A stretch of 64,000 nucleotides of DNA from Aquatica leii (GCA_035610365.1 CM069436.1:56807505-56871504), one strand, 5' to 3'. Shown: positions 11,901 to 23,792, counted from the stretch's first letter. Numbers and translations: made by a program. Notes: a model not told the origin generated them from the sequence alone.

Positions 11901-13640
11901 ACTCGCTTTAGACCTCGGTGCTTGCACTTCAGAAGAGCAAAATGAATCTTAAATGCTCGTTCAATATGGATCGTATTTGTAAAAATTGGAAATGTCCGTT
12001 GTTTGGTAATACGTGTGTTTTAAAAGGCAATGTGTTGCCAACATATAAACATGTTATGATGTTCTACGGGTGGAGGCGGTACAAAATAAAACTGAACCGA
12101 AACACATTGTCGTGCAAAAAATTGCTGAAATATGGTGCAAGACTTCTATTTCAACATCAAACATAAAGGAGTACAAGTGATGTTAAAGGCATATCACTTT
12201 AAAAAAATGCAAAAATTTTCTAAAATCACATCCAAGATTACATAAGAATAAATTAGAAGAATTCCGCAGCACCAGTAAAACTTTGTTTAACATTTTGTCT
12301 TGCAAATGTAATGCTAAATGTATTTGTTCTAAGAGAAAAAAACACTTACAAAAGAGGACAACTTTCTTAATTAACGATTGGAAAGAAAATTTTCATTAGA
12401 AGAATAGATCTTGTTCGCCTTTTATCTGAATCCGAGTGCACTACTTCGGGAGAAAATAATAAATATAAGCCACCAAAACAAGTCGAAACAACGGCGCTTA
12501 CTATTAAACAGCTTTTTTCTAAAAGTTTATACTATGATTTGCTTTCAAAGACTTGTGACAGATTTAATGTCTTAGATAGAACTGCGGCAGCCATTGGCTA
12601 CGGCAGCCATTGCTTCAGCATTATTGCATACTTCTACTGCTAAAATAATTGATAAAAATCGGATTTGTCGGAACCGAGCCAACGCAAGCAGATGTGCCAT
12701 AAAGCGTAATAAAACCTTCAAAGTATCTGCTCTATACTTCATTGAACGAAAAGACAAAACATTGATTTTAACAAAAAAAAATGTACAGAGAGACACATTT
12801 TGTTGATAAAAAAACTAGAGTCCCAGTTTTCGGGTTACACTTCACCAGATTCTGGCATTTCAAAATCTATCGACAGCAATAACCGACTTTAACACAGAAG
12901 AAAAACTCCCGGGGCGTTGACCGAGGTATCTGCAGGTGCTGAAAATATTAGCACTAATCAAAGATATCTGTACAGTATTGCATTAGCGGTAACAACAAAT
13001 GCATTTTTAATTGATTTAAGAAACAACTCTCTAAGAACAATGTCACATGCCAAATAGCTAACTCGCACTAACAAATTTCTGCGTTGTATGTTCTTTTGGA
13101 ATCTTCTTCTAAAAGTCTAGTAATCTTTGCGACTTATGTCATTAAAGTTTACGCTCAAACCAGGTTTGCAATCAAATCTCACCCATCTTGTAAAGATAGA
13201 GCACAACATATGTATCACCTCATATCTTCTACTAGATACTTGCCCACAAAACTGAAAACCATAGTCGATCCGGTAATTCAAAGAAATGCTTACTTTTCTC
13301 ATTCTGAAAACTTATTGCTGGCAATGTTGACCTATCAAAAGCATATAAGTGAACTGGACACACGTCGAATTTAATAACTCGCAGCATTGAAAGAACAAGA
13401 TTCTGACTGTTCCAAGTTTCTTCTCTAAACCTCGATGCATCAAGCTACGTCAATTTTATTGACTGGTATGTTAACTTGACGCAGTCGCCAATATTAAAAC
13501 TAATATCCGATATACATTCAGATGCTAGTCGCTCAAAAAGGAGAAGGAGAATTTCCTCTACTATGCCTGTCATGTCATTCTCAAGCAGTTAAAAGAGTCG
13601 TAAAGACTGTTAATGAAGCTTTAGCTAAGTTGGCAAAAAA
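11900..13640 (+). pseudogene. Decayed copy of a repetitive insect protein family of unknown function
   Basis: Several plus-strand frames carry pieces that follow one another in the order I remember from a multi-copy insect family usually labelled uncharacterised. They are 'NVLDRTAAA' at about 12,570-12,600, 'KIIDKNRICRNRANASR' near 12,640-12,700, 'YFIERKDKTL' near 12,740, then 'TIVDPVIQRNAYFSHSENLL' at 13,257-13,317, and finally 'LCLSCHSQAVKRVVKTVNEA' near 13,560-13,620 (family pattern LPCHTQAVERxVKxVTEA). Frames change at least four times with many stops. Intact members are long and found at high copy number, so a transposon association is plausible but not shown here. Function unknown. Confidence 0.55.
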
Positions 13641-13939
13641 TGACAGAAAAGGATTCACTGAAAAAAAAGAAAAACAACATAAAAATTAACCTTTGATAAA
13701 TGAACAAAAATGAACATGGCGTTGTACGCTGGTTCTGGTAATTCTATTAGATGACGTTGTATGCAATTACTTTTGACAGCTAATTCTTAACTATGCAGAC
13801 GTGCACCTCAATTTATTAATTTGGATTCATTTTTGACAACTATTACATTTGAATTTGATACATCAGCTAAAAGTGACTTTAAAGAGATGAGTACGATCGA
13901 TGTGCATTAAAACCAATCACTTTAAACGAATGTACTACT

Positions 13940-14173
13940 GTTGAACCTCTAACAGAAATTAATGGTAATTAAAGGTAATTGATGGAAATAATGGCTTATT
14001 TTTTGTTTATGCGCCCGGTGAAACTGAGAAGATATTATTTATTTAATTAATTTCGGCCACAGCTTGTGCGAGATTTGAAATTGCCGTTAAACCTTTAAAC
14101 AATTGAAAAACCGACATACAACATTGCGAAACATTGAACAATGGCTAAAGTTTTGGTAGCAAGTCAAATCATA
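13940..14173 (+). pseudogene. Helitron helicase fragment, Walker A part
   Basis: A plus-strand frame reads 'NGLFFVYAPGETEKILF', a degenerate form of the Helitron Pif1-like helicase P-loop (pattern GGLFFVYGPGGTGKTFLW). The GK of the Walker A motif is lost. A short match to the following segment ('ARFEIAVK') lies after an internal deletion. The frame is cut at 14,173 by the Penelope-derived insertion, and the helicase resumes at 14,628 with the Walker B region. Rolling-circle Rep motifs were not found upstream. Confidence 0.7.
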
Positions 14174-14640
14174 CTAACATTAGAATGTCTTCCGGGTTTG
14201 GACCGTGTCATAGTTGCAACCGGAGCTGCCAACGTTTCGCCCACTTTTTAAATACGGAGACCATTTCTTCTTAAGTCACTTCTACGGAGTTTAGAATCTG
14301 GCTTGGTTCACAAGTTGATTACCTAACTCGGTAGTGGTTCTTTGTTAGATTTTCGTTTGCTTTTTCAGGTTATCGTTTTCTTTCTTACCTTTTCATAGTT
14401 TAGGTTATGGCTTGTTTTACAAGTGGATAACCTAACTTTTGAGAAGTTCTTAGTTAGATTTCGATTGCTTGTTTGAGTTTTGCGATTTATCTCACGCCCT
14501 GATGAAGCCCCTTACGAAAGTGGGCGAAATGTTGGCAGCTCCGGTTGCAACTATGACACGGTCCAAACCCGGAAGACATTCTAATGTTAGTATAGATTCC
14601 GGCCGTGGAAGCCTTCGCTATTACATTAAGTAAAATCATA
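14161..14640 (+). mobile_element. Mini Penelope-like insertion (454 bp) with 13-bp target-site duplication
   Basis: The insertion 14,174-14,627 is flanked by 'aagtcaaatcata' (14,161-14,173) and 'aagtaaaatcata' (14,628-14,640), a 13-bp duplication with one mismatch, and lies inside a Helitron helicase. Internally, 14,240-14,490 is the reverse complement of the 3' region at 37,795-38,035 of the large PLE. The 3' tail ('gccttcgctattaca') is shared with that element's minus-strand end. An inverted copy of the end (14,172-14,251) faces the 3' copy (14,514-14,593). It is therefore a severely 5'-truncated PLE carrying only the 3' non-coding part and inverted arms. Confidence 0.88.
14494..14540 (+). 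ncRNA. Hammerhead-ribozyme-like motif in PLE end
   Basis: CTGATGA at 14,499-14,505 is followed by a GCCC...GGGC stem and GAAA at 14,526-14,529, the order of a hammerhead core. There is one extra A between CTGATGA and stem II, GAAAT replaces GAAAC, and stem I would be only GCC/GGC. I regard it as a degenerate or weak ribozyme related to those in the other PLE ends in the window. Confidence 0.5.
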
Positions 14641-15560
14641 ATCTAAAATGAATGTACAATGGCGCACAGGCGCGTATTGGAAACGCTCAATTGAATTTTA
14701 AAAGATTTACGCAATGACTCAAGATTTTTTAGGAGCGTAATGATTCTACTGTTTGGAGATTTTCGCCAAACACTACTAGTCATTCCAAGATGGCAACATC
14801 GACCGCTGTCAATAAAATAAACGCTTGCTTCAAATCATCGACTTTGTGCGAGTTGCATTGCTAAACGATCCATCAATCAAACTTTTTTCCAAGCAATTGG
14901 AGAACAGCCGTATTCCGGTCGACGAATCGAACGGATTAATTTGGTTTCCGTCAATTTTTTTTCTTGCGGCAAAGAACAAAGATGTGGATCACATAAACTT
15001 TACAATTCAAAATCAAATCGTTGGACTACCGCATTTTATCAAATCCATCGACTGTGTAACAAACGAAATCAAAGCAATAAACTATTCAACTGAGTTTTGA
15101 AACTCATCTGATCTACTTGGCTGGCCACCGTACAATTTTTAAGTAATGGCTGTCTTAGTAGTCACATGCTTCTAAATCTAAATCACCCATAACTACGTAA
15201 CGAAACGGTTTCGGTAGTGAAAAAACTCATGGGCAATGTGATACACGAAACGATACTCAAAATAAAGTTTAAAGGTAAACAAATTTTAATTCCGATGATT
15301 TCAACCGATACGCTATTCGAGTTTAAACGAATTCAATTTTCCTTTTTTCTTGAATTCGGCATGACGATCAACAAATGGCAAGGCAAATTTTTGAATGTTT
15401 GGGCCCTGAATCTAGCAAATGAATGATTTTCTCACTGTCAATTGTACGTAGCATGTTCATATGTCGGCAAACTATCCGCTTTGTTTGTTCTCGCACTTGA
15501 CAAAAAACGAAATTTCGTATATTACCTAGTACTTTAATGAAAGAAATTGTACCAAGTGCA
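14628..15560 (+). pseudogene. Helitron Pif1-like helicase, C-terminal half
   Basis: This segment continues the helicase after the insertion. The Walker B region reads 'NECTMAHRRVLETLN' (family DECTMAHxxALEALN), followed by 'LLFGDFRQTLLVIPR' (family LSGDFRQTLPVIPR). Then 14,825-15,100 holds 'SRIPVDESNGLI' and 'AAKNKDVDHINFTIQNQIVG', and 15,217-15,600 holds 'FEFKRIQF', 'GMTINKWQGK' (family AMTINKSQGQ) and 'HCQLYVACSYVGKLSALFV' (family GQLYVACSRVGKPSALFVYA). At least three frameshifts and several stops are present. Helitrons use this helicase with an HUH Rep nuclease for rolling-circle transposition; the Rep part is not seen. Confidence 0.88.
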
Positions 15561-15728
15561 ACAAATCTAGCAAATAGTTTAACTGAAGTAGTGCTACTCA
15601 AATAATTTCGATTTGTTACAATAAAACAACTGCCTTGCTGCCACGTAAATGACGTTTATTTTAATGTAATTTATATACAAATAATTTCGATTTTTGCACA
15701 TTTATTGAAAACTAGTAAGTGGGTACAA

Positions 15729-15749
15729 CCCGTAGCACGGGCTTTTTAG
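15729..15749 (+). other. Possible Helitron 3' terminus (hairpin then TTTTTAG)
   Basis: CCCGT-AGC-ACGGG at 15,729-15,741 forms a 5-bp stem with a 3-nt loop, and TTTTTAG follows immediately. Helitrons end in CTRR preceded by a short GC-rich hairpin some ten bases upstream. Position and orientation fit the plus-strand helicase that ends near 15,560, but the terminal CTRR is imperfect here. Confidence 0.4.
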
Positions 15750-16335
15750 CGTTATCACAAATTAGGTAATTATATTTCTCAGTTGAAATACACTTTTCAA
15801 TTTTTTAAAAGTCACAAGTCACGATTCAGGTTATGTATCATCTCATATAGTTGGTGAATATGTATACAAATTTCAAAACGGTAGCTTGTGTGGTTTTGGA
15901 AGAATTCTCACCTAACGAAAAATAGTTTTATAATTTTATTGTAGCAGATAATTAAAAATTGAACTCAATTTAGATGAGTTAACACAACGTTTATTAATTC
16001 TGAGGTGGTACAAAGTTCGCCGGGTCAACTAGTTACTAATAAATTAAATTGAGTTATAAAATTTAATAAGAAATCTAAATTAGTTATAAAAAAGCTCAAT
16101 AAAACAAACTACAATACAATATAAATTGTTATGCAATAACGTAATAAGCTATATCTCACAAAGTTAAAATCTTAACTCGAAGCCTACTGCAATCATTTGC
16201 AAAACAAACGGTATATTGCTACAAACAAACAAAAGTTTATAAATACTTTGTGTTATCAGGAGATAAACTCGAACCACGTAGCTTTTGGTTTAGGAAACTA
16301 TGAAGATAGTTTTTCTAAAGTAGAACCATGTGAGT
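15750..16335. other. AT-rich, nothing recognised
   Basis: No coding motif, repeat pair or RNA structure that I can support is seen in this stretch. Confidence 0.6.
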
Positions 16336-16339
16336 AAGA

Positions 16340-16980
16340 AAACAAGTTGACACAACTGCTGAAGAATCTGTTTTAAAAGCAATGTTTAATTGGGTATTAA
16401 GAGAAACTAAACGTCCACAACCTAATTATACGGGCACACTTGAATTAAAATTTGATGAACAAATAAAAACCGTTAATGTAATAAGAACACGAAGGTTAAA
16501 AGTGTTAAAGTAATGACATAAAACCTTTTAAGAAAGATACTTACGAAACAAAATCCGCCGAGTTTCTCCCAAATTAAGTATATTATTTTGGTAAGTGACT
16601 ATCTAATACGGTGACAATTATATCCAAACACTTGAAGGTGTAGATAGCGTTAACTACGGCGACGGAACGTCATTATGAGAATTTTCTCAATTAGAGTATC
16701 AGCTTATCTCCACAGTCAAGAAACACGTGTGAAGGTATGAAAACTCGCTATGGACAATTACGGAAGATTTAAATTAACTACAAAAATAGGAAACACATGT
16801 TTACCTCCATCAAGACGTGTAAATGATTAGCAATGAAAGCCTCGTTGGCCCCACATAACTTTAGATGATGTCCGCGTTATTCCAATATTACCGGAAAAAT
16901 TATCGTTTTAAGCTTTGGCATTTATTCTTGCCAATAGGGCGGGAAGTCGGCGTTTCAAGAATAAATCTTACACAGGGTAC
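16340..16980 (+). pseudogene. Unrecognised decayed coding-like segment
   Basis: A plus-strand frame from about 16,346 to 16,513 reads as ordinary soluble protein ('FNWVLRETKRPQPNYTGTLE', 'FDEQIKTVNVIRTRRLK') before a stop. Coding-like fragments in shifted frames follow at 16,600-16,720 ('GVDSVNYGDGT', 'FSQLEYQLIST') and 16,790-16,900. Base composition is more balanced than the surroundings. I do not recognise the family; it could be part of a retroelement or an old viral insertion, and no assignment is justified. Confidence 0.35.
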
Positions 16981-17535
16981 AAAAATCATACTAAAATACT
17001 TTTAACATAACAAGTTTTATATATATTCAGAATAGCTTTTTATCAGATACTAATTGTATGTTTCAAAATACGTTTTTTATTGGCCAAAGATGTATTAAAA
17101 GATAACCAATAAAAATTTTAAAATGTCAAGCGTATTTTTAAAAAAATTATTTCTTACCGTGACAGCAACAATAACAAATGTTCTTTAAAAACATTGCTTT
17201 CATATAATAAATTGTGTACACATAAAAATTCTGATGAAAGTTAATGGAACGCTAAAATACGAAAGTTAATAGTACACAATAATTTCAGTATTTTAATGCA
17301 ATGTATGATGTACTTTGAACTAACCAATTACGAAAGGATTTCTGAAAGAGACTTATATCCATCTGTTGGGCAACCAAGGTACAGAAATAAAACCCTGTTC
17401 GCTTTTTTTTAAATTTTTGTAAATATACTTTTTTAAAACTCTAATTTGGTTTCCTTTTTTTGCTTAATATGTATTACAAAATTTATTTTACTTGGTAAAG
17501 ATTCTTTCTCCTCCTCTGTATGTTTACTAATTAAT
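16981..17535. other. AT-rich, nothing recognised
   Basis: No feature that I can support is seen here. Confidence 0.6.
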
Positions 17536-17539
17536 TTAG

Positions 17540-17645
17540 ACTTCTTTGTTTCGGAGGGGCATGTAAAACCACTTTAATTTATTTTTGTGGCAACGTTTTG
17601 TGCTAAAAACGAGCACTTTATCAGGCCAAAGAATAAAATCAAGTA
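17540..17645 (-). repeat. Solo PLE end with degenerate hammerhead-like motif
   Basis: The plus-strand text 'ggaggggcatgtaaaaccac' followed by a GTGCT...AGCAC stem parallels the left arm of the PLE at 57,623-57,739 ('ggaggggcaaaataaaacca', then a GTGCA...TGCAC stem). Read on the minus strand it gives CTGATAA, stem II and AAAAC in place of CTGANGA and GAAAC: both core elements are present but each is mutated. No PLE coding sequence was found next to it, so it is probably an end-only fragment. Confidence 0.6.
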
Positions 17646-17649
17646 GATC

Positions 17650-20600
17650 AATCCACCGACTAAGAACATCGGCAACTTTAAAATTTATTTTATTTAAGAG
17701 AACTTTCTTTTTTGTAATTTTCGTTATTGGCACGCCTACGTGTCCTAATAAATTAATTGAGTTTGTTATAAATTGTAAATTTAATGTAAAAAAAATTGAG
17801 TTTTAAAAAGAAGTTAAAAAGTTTTGGAAAGAAAAACTTTTTAATGCAACTTTTCAGATTTCTAGTATATTTAGTTGTTTTAATCTGTCTACAAGCGGAT
17901 TCTGTGAATCACCCTGTACATTTGAAATTATAAAAATTGTTATAAATATATTTTATTTATTATTATTTTACTATAATTTGTAAAACTTTCTAATATCCTG
18001 GGCAACATACAATTACTACAAACTCGATTAGAATCTATTATAATAGCATGACACATATAGATATTAACAGATATAAATAAAATCAATAAATTGTATTTAT
18101 TGGATAGAACCGTTCTAATTACAGTTGTTTTTTGAAACGAATACACTTTAATGAACTTATTTAAAAACAAATAGAACTACTTAATTACATGTTAATGTTT
18201 AATTTATTTATTTGAAGCTTATACAACCTGTAAGCATACACGCGTAGGCTTAAGTTTTACTACATTTGTTTACATTGTGGTTATTTTCATTGCAATTAAT
18301 TAAGCTTTGATTTTTTTATATCTAAATTATTTTTTAAACATGTTTATATAATTTTTATGTACTAAAGATAGAACTTTTGCCGTTTATTTTCCTTTTGAGG
18401 GTAGTCGTAATCGATACGTAGCGTGCAAGTTGCGCTTGCGTTTTATGTTCGTTCTCTTTTGTGTTCTTTCTCTGCAGGAATATCCTTCTTTTTCATTTCC
18501 GATTACTTTTTTTATGCACATCTTGCCTAGAAGGTATGAAAAACTCGGCTGTCTATATATTCAGCGAACTTCTCAAGAGGACAATAAATTTTTATATATT
18601 TCTTCTTTATTTACTAAACACAATTTATTTTAAAATTGTAAAAATCATATTGATAACTTCTTTATCTTTTTTTAACTAATTGATTGTGTCGTTTTATAGA
18701 GTTTGTTTTAGAAATAAAGAAATGGATTTGTCACAATTTGCTGTGTTCTAGTAAAACGTACAAACTAAAATTGGTAAAATCCATTTGTTAACATCTTTGT
18801 GTCAGCTTCCATTTGACAATAAAAAATTGTAAAAGCTACGTAATTGTAGAGTATTTATTTGTAAGATTCTGTTTTGGTAAAATCCAAAATAGAAACAACA
18901 TTTTTTAAAAATTATTTTGTAAGCTGTTTGTTTTATTGTAAATTACATTTACATAATCACGTTACTATAACTTAGTTAAAAAATATTTTTTTTTAACTAC
19001 AGACGTATTCTTCCATTAAGAAATTCATCCATAGATGTTTTTTCAAGATTGCGATAACAAGAATTCGAGAAAGGCAAACATAATAATGTTATATTAAACT
19101 AAACTTTACCAAGAGCGTTACAGCTCTGAGTTATAAATAAACATAATTAACTTATTTTAAACATTGTATGTGCAAACAAATCATAGTTTAATTATTCACT
19201 TCCACAAATAATAAAGTCTTTTTTTAGTTTTAGTTATTAAATATTTTATACAAAATGTATTTTTTAAACGCTGTTTTTAATAGTCTGGCTTTATTGCAAA
19301 CGTACAATAGTGACAAGGAATTGCATGCAAAATCTCATCACTTTATAAACTTTTAAGTCATTAACCTTTCAAATGCTAATAGTGCACATGCACGCTAGTT
19401 ATAAATACGTCTGCAATTTAGTCCGTGTAAGTAGTTACAGAATTTACCTTAACATTGTGAAAATAAGAACTTTACCAGATTCTAGGTTTACATAAACTAT
19501 TAAATATTGAAAAAAATTTATGCATTTAATTTGTTATTTAACAAAAGTAAAATCTAAAATAAAAGCAAGTTTTAATGTAAACTTAATTTAATATAATCAC
19601 TTGAAATATAAAGAGAGTTTCTTTAGAAGAAAAAGTAATAATTTTGATTGAAATTTAGCTACCAGTTTTTAATTCATTTTGTTTCTAGCCAAAATTATTA
19701 TAATTACGATTATTTGTTTATAAAAAAACTTTTGTCAGAATAAAAAAAGTTTAATGTTGTTAAACTTAAGAACGCATACAATTTGTATGAATGCAGAAAC
19801 ATACGGGAAAAAATGCAACTGAGAATTGAAAAACGACGTCTGGTGAAAGAATGTAAAATCTGATGATTACTATCTCTTTCAACCCATGTTTCTGATAGTC
19901 TCAGATACATACATTATTATTTAGAATACATCTCTGTAAATTTAATAAAAACAAGAAGTGCTTTATATTGTTTGCAAAATTGGAGAATATTGTATTTTAG
20001 TAAAATTGCAATATTGATGTTTAATGTGAATACATTTTTTAAAATTTGTGTAGTATTATAATAAAAACTTGAAAACTATGTAAATATAACTTTTATAATA
20101 TATACAACAATTTGCGACAAATTTTCAAGCAACACAATTGGAATGTTTTTTAACAATTCTAACACATATTTTTTATGTTTTATGTTTATAACACACAGAT
20201 AAATGTATTTACAAAACAATTTATTCATTTCTACAATGAATTAAAATTATAAAATAAAAAATTATTATCTACAGGTACATTGTAAATAACAATTAATAAA
20301 ATATTTTAACGCTAATTTAAATAGATGCGATATTGTTAAAACTATTATACAGCGTGCTTCTGAAATACGACTACGAATTAACGGAGTAGCTGGCAATTAA
20401 ATTTTTCAAGCCGGTCCTGACTGTTAAATAAGTGAAAATTGACTGTTGATTTTAACTATGCGATAAATGATGTGGGATCCGTATTTTAAGACATCTTGAT
20501 GTATTGTGTTAATTATTGTTTATTTCTTTAATTCTCATTATCATCTACAAAATAAATTGTTAATACAAAAATTACAATAAATACCAATCTTTATTTCTTT

Positions 20601-20685
20601 GTGTTGACACTGACCTAATTTGACAAAACCCGATAGTATTTACTGCAAGACGTGCTAATAAGTGTGAAACATGACTTTTTCACCA
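17650..20685. other. AT-rich, nothing recognised
   Basis: No gene, RNA or element end that I can support. Open frames at 18,430-18,680 and 19,710-19,910 are short, Phe/Leu-rich and without family resemblance. Confidence 0.6.
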
Positions 20686-20689
20686 GGGG

Positions 20690-21250
20690 CGTAGCTATCA
20701 TGGAGCAGTTCGAGCAAATCGCTATTCTGAACCAGATCAATCGCCGATTAATGGTTAAATAATGAACGTCATTCAAAGCAATATAAATGCCGCGGATATG
20801 TTAACGATGTGCTAGAATTGCATATCTTTTCATTGCTTCAGCAGCTGGACGACCCATTTTTCCAGCAGGATAAAGCCGGTCCCCACATAACAAGACACTT
20901 TATGAACCGATTCGAAGAAGCCAATGTTAATTTCTTACCATGGCCACACAGATCAACTGACCTTTCGCTTTTTCTACATGTGTGGGATATAGGTAGCAGA
21001 CTGTCTAGTTTAAATTTATTTTAATTTTTAATTTAATCGTGTTACTGTTCACTTATTGTTTTTTGCGAGCCGCAAACTTATTTTAAATTTAGCCTGGTTT
21101 TTAATTTTTTTGTTTTTATTACTTTTTAAAATAAAATAGAACTTTACACTGTTTTTTCTTTTGCAGTACGAATGTTTTTAGATTGGTGCACCTCTATGAC
21201 CATTAAAGATGATGAGCTTTGGTATATTATTTCCATGCCACTAACGAAAT
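20690..21250 (+). pseudogene. Tc1/mariner-type transposase fragment
   Basis: The frame 20,809-21,024 contains 'FQQDKAGPHITRHFMNRFEE' and 'VNFLPWPHRSTDLS', matching the Tc1 patterns FQQDNAxPHxA and LPWPAxSPDLSPIEHVWD, and it keeps the HVWD tetrapeptide. The D of QQD is the second catalytic aspartate of the DDE/D triad. Upstream (20,690-20,800) only broken remnants of the central domain remain. A possible C-terminal piece ('DELWYIISMP', compare the SMP segment near the end of Tc1 proteins) occurs at 21,205-21,240 after a gap. No inverted repeats were found. Dead copy. Confidence 0.82.
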
Positions 21251-21259
21251 AGCCTTTTT

Positions 21260-21595
21260 AATAATTTTTAAAAAAAATTGAAAAAATGAATTTTTTAATT
21301 ATGTTTCTGATTTTTAAGTTTGATATACTGACAAAATAAATATGTAAATTAATTTTAAGCTTATTTAACTACAAACTTTGATTTACACAACGAGACGTGT
21401 AAGCACAGATTACCACGTCAAAGTTTTTGAAATTTTGATGAATTCTCATTGTTTTCTTTGTATTTTAATTTGTGGAAAGTAAACAAATTTATGTTTAACG
21501 ATATTTACTATGTAAGAAAATTTTCATTACTATGAGAAACGATATAAATCCTCCAAAAAACTTGATAGATTTGGTGTGTTTCTATACTATGATAG
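21260..21595. other. AT-rich, nothing recognised
   Basis: No supported feature. Confidence 0.55.
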
Positions 21596-21649
21596 AATCC
21601 TTCGATGTGGAGGATAGGCACCACTCAGAAATAAAACTCAGTACGTAAT

Positions 21650-21697
21650 TCTGGCTACGTTTCGTTGGCTATTGTGCCAACTTCATCAGGCCAATTT
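21650..21697 (-). ncRNA. Hammerhead-like ribozyme motif at PLE 3' end
   Basis: On the minus strand: stem I strand TTGGC, then CTGATGA (complement of 21,683-21,689), a long stem II GTTGGC/GCCAAC, GAAAC (complement of 21,659-21,663), GTA as the would-be cleavage triplet, and GCCAG closing stem I. The core boxes are intact and stem III is minimal (ACGT). One extra A sits between CTGATGA and stem II, and the triplet is GTA rather than GTC. It may be weakly active or inactive. Confidence 0.65.
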
Positions 21698-22132
21698 ATA
21701 TTAATGGTAATTATAATTAGTAATCTTAAACTAAGAGTAGAACATATTACAGTAGTCAATATAATTAAAAACTTACTAGCTAGAATAATAAATTACAAAT
21801 TTTCAGTACATATGAAAACAAACAACAATAATTAAAAGTCTAATTTGTTTACCAATATTACGTTAGAGTAAAAAGAATAATTGATCTTACCATCACAAGA
21901 ATGTTTAATTTCTGCCAAATATACATGAAATTAAAAACGATGGACAAAGGAGGAAAGTACGAAGAACATATAACCTTAACGACACAAACATAACCTACAA
22001 ATAAGGTGAATACTTAATGATAGAAATTAACCTAATGTACACTTTAACAACTGATAAGCGTGAGAATTTGTATTTATAATGATAAGATTAACATAATTTT
22101 GTTGGTTGTTATAAAATTAAGTGAGAAACAAT

Positions 22133-22640
22133 TTAGTAAATACGTTTACATTTACTAATAATGTTGTTATAAATAGGATTCAGATTTTGAGTATCCGTCT
22201 TAAAGTTTACATTATCATTATATAAATTAATAAAGATCATCTCAGATATTAGTTCTACATCCAAAACTTGTGGATTGTCAAAATCAAAATCATGGTTGTC
22301 CTCGACATGATGGAAAGTTAGGCCAGTATCTGCAGTTTTTTTTATTACAATCATAGTTATGGTTTTTAATTCTATTTTTAAGCTTTTGTTTTGTTTGGCC
22401 GATATAATATTTATTGCATTGTTTACAATTAATTTTATATACAACGTATGATTTGTCTAGGATGTTAGTTTTATTTTTTAGTTTTGTATAAATATTGTTG
22501 TATATAGTGTTATGGTTGTAAAGAACAATTTTGGCATGATCCGATTTTTTTATAATGTTGATTATATTATTACTTAAACTCAATAAGTCATGCATAGTTA
22601 AGTTAGCTAGGATGGGTGATGCTAAATGAGTACATAACAA
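22133..22640 (-). pseudogene. PLE polyprotein remnant, GIY-YIG endonuclease part
   Basis: This is the coding part of the fragment above, in two overlapping minus-strand frames (22,290-22,640 and 22,133-22,444). The endonuclease makes the nick that primes reverse transcription in Penelope elements. The Y-x-I...YIG core and the downstream R (in KNRI) are present. A 1-nt shift between the core and the tail, and the deletion of most of RT, make the product inactive. Confidence 0.85.
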
Positions 22641-22644
22641 AAGT

Positions 22645-23790
22645 TGTTAATTCGTTTTGACGCAGTTTTTGTTTTTAAAAAAATAATTTACAGTGCTGCA
22701 TGGCAACATCACTATAACGTAAATTCAAGAATTTGCAGTAATCTACAACACTAAGCAAAGTGGTTAGTAAATATTCTGACCAAGATATAGATCGATGCTA
22801 ATTTCCTAGCGACGAGCATACTTTTTTGGCACGAAATACGCCGTAAAGCTAGTTATTTTTCAGTAAATACTACAAGCAATGGTATTATATTGACTTTGAT
22901 AGTGCAGTATTATACGTTTTATTACTGTTATTTTAGTATGTCAGAATTAATGCAAATTTGGTAACGTTATAATAAAGTGTTTGTACGGTTACGTGTAGAA
23001 CCCTTATAGAAGCGTTTGAAACGTTAGTTTTATTTTTGTAAGTTTTTTGACTAAAATTTAATCATTTTTGAATTAGTGTGTTGACTATATAATTGTTTTC
23101 GTAAAAAGCTTTAGCGTTTTCTTATGCTACATCAGTAAGTAAGTAATTTCGAAATGTTCAAAATATTGTTTTTTTTACTTTGTCCTAGCAACATTTATTA
23201 TTACGGACTTTAAATGTTCATTTACGAGAAAGTTATTATGTAATCTTAAATGGTAAATTACATGTACCAATTAGCATAAATCCATTAATAAACACAACTA
23301 TCTAAACCCAACAATTAAAATGATGCACAGAGAAGGGTTTTTGTGTACGAATATATAATAGTGTATTTGCTATCTATTAAAAGCTGTGTTGTTAAACTAT
23401 GTAGGACTTAATAGAAAATCAGTCAGTGAAAAGAGGTCTCTGTTTAGTGATGCCAATTGTCACATATTTATCAGATTCCAACATAATTTTTGATAAATGC
23501 TGATAGTAAAATATGAAGTAACATAATTATTTCTAAAAGCAAAAATTTTTTTTACAAAATTTTAGAAATGTTATTATAAACTTTATACGCTTCTATCAAC
23601 GCCAGCGTTACAAAACTCAAATAAAAAACGACACATTAGTTTAAAGCTCAGCGTTTGTTAATAGACTGAAGAAGTGTGACGTCACAACATAGCCGCGGAA
23701 CAGCTGACGGATAAAAACAAACCAACTTTGGCATTTATTATACAAACGTTGCTCATGATTTTTAAAAATGTTGTATTTTTTATTTGTTAA
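22645..23790. other. AT-rich, nothing recognised
   Basis: No gene or repeat that I can support. Frames on both strands are short and broken. Confidence 0.6.
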
Positions 23791-23792
23791 TA

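Larger units (their letters stand above)
21600..22640 (-). mobile_element. Penelope-like element fragment (RT tail, GIY-YIG, hammerhead end)
   Basis: Reading the minus strand from 22,640, the frame begins with 'LASPILANLTMHDLL', the GSPISPILANLVMDDLL segment of PLE reverse transcriptase. It jumps by deletion to the linker and then to the endonuclease: 'YVVYKINCKQCNKYYIGQTK' carries the GIY-YIG signature, followed by 'KLKNRIKNHNYDC'. A frameshift near 22,300-22,440 leads to the conserved tail 'FDFDNPQVLDVELISEMIFI'. The 3' non-coding end carries a hammerhead-like motif at 21,650-21,697. The YVDD centre of RT is deleted. No target-site duplication was identified. Confidence 0.88.

Noticed and set aside
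17228..17250. CTGATGAAAG in plus orientation as a hammerhead start
   Set aside because: No stem II or GAAA box follows within a plausible distance.
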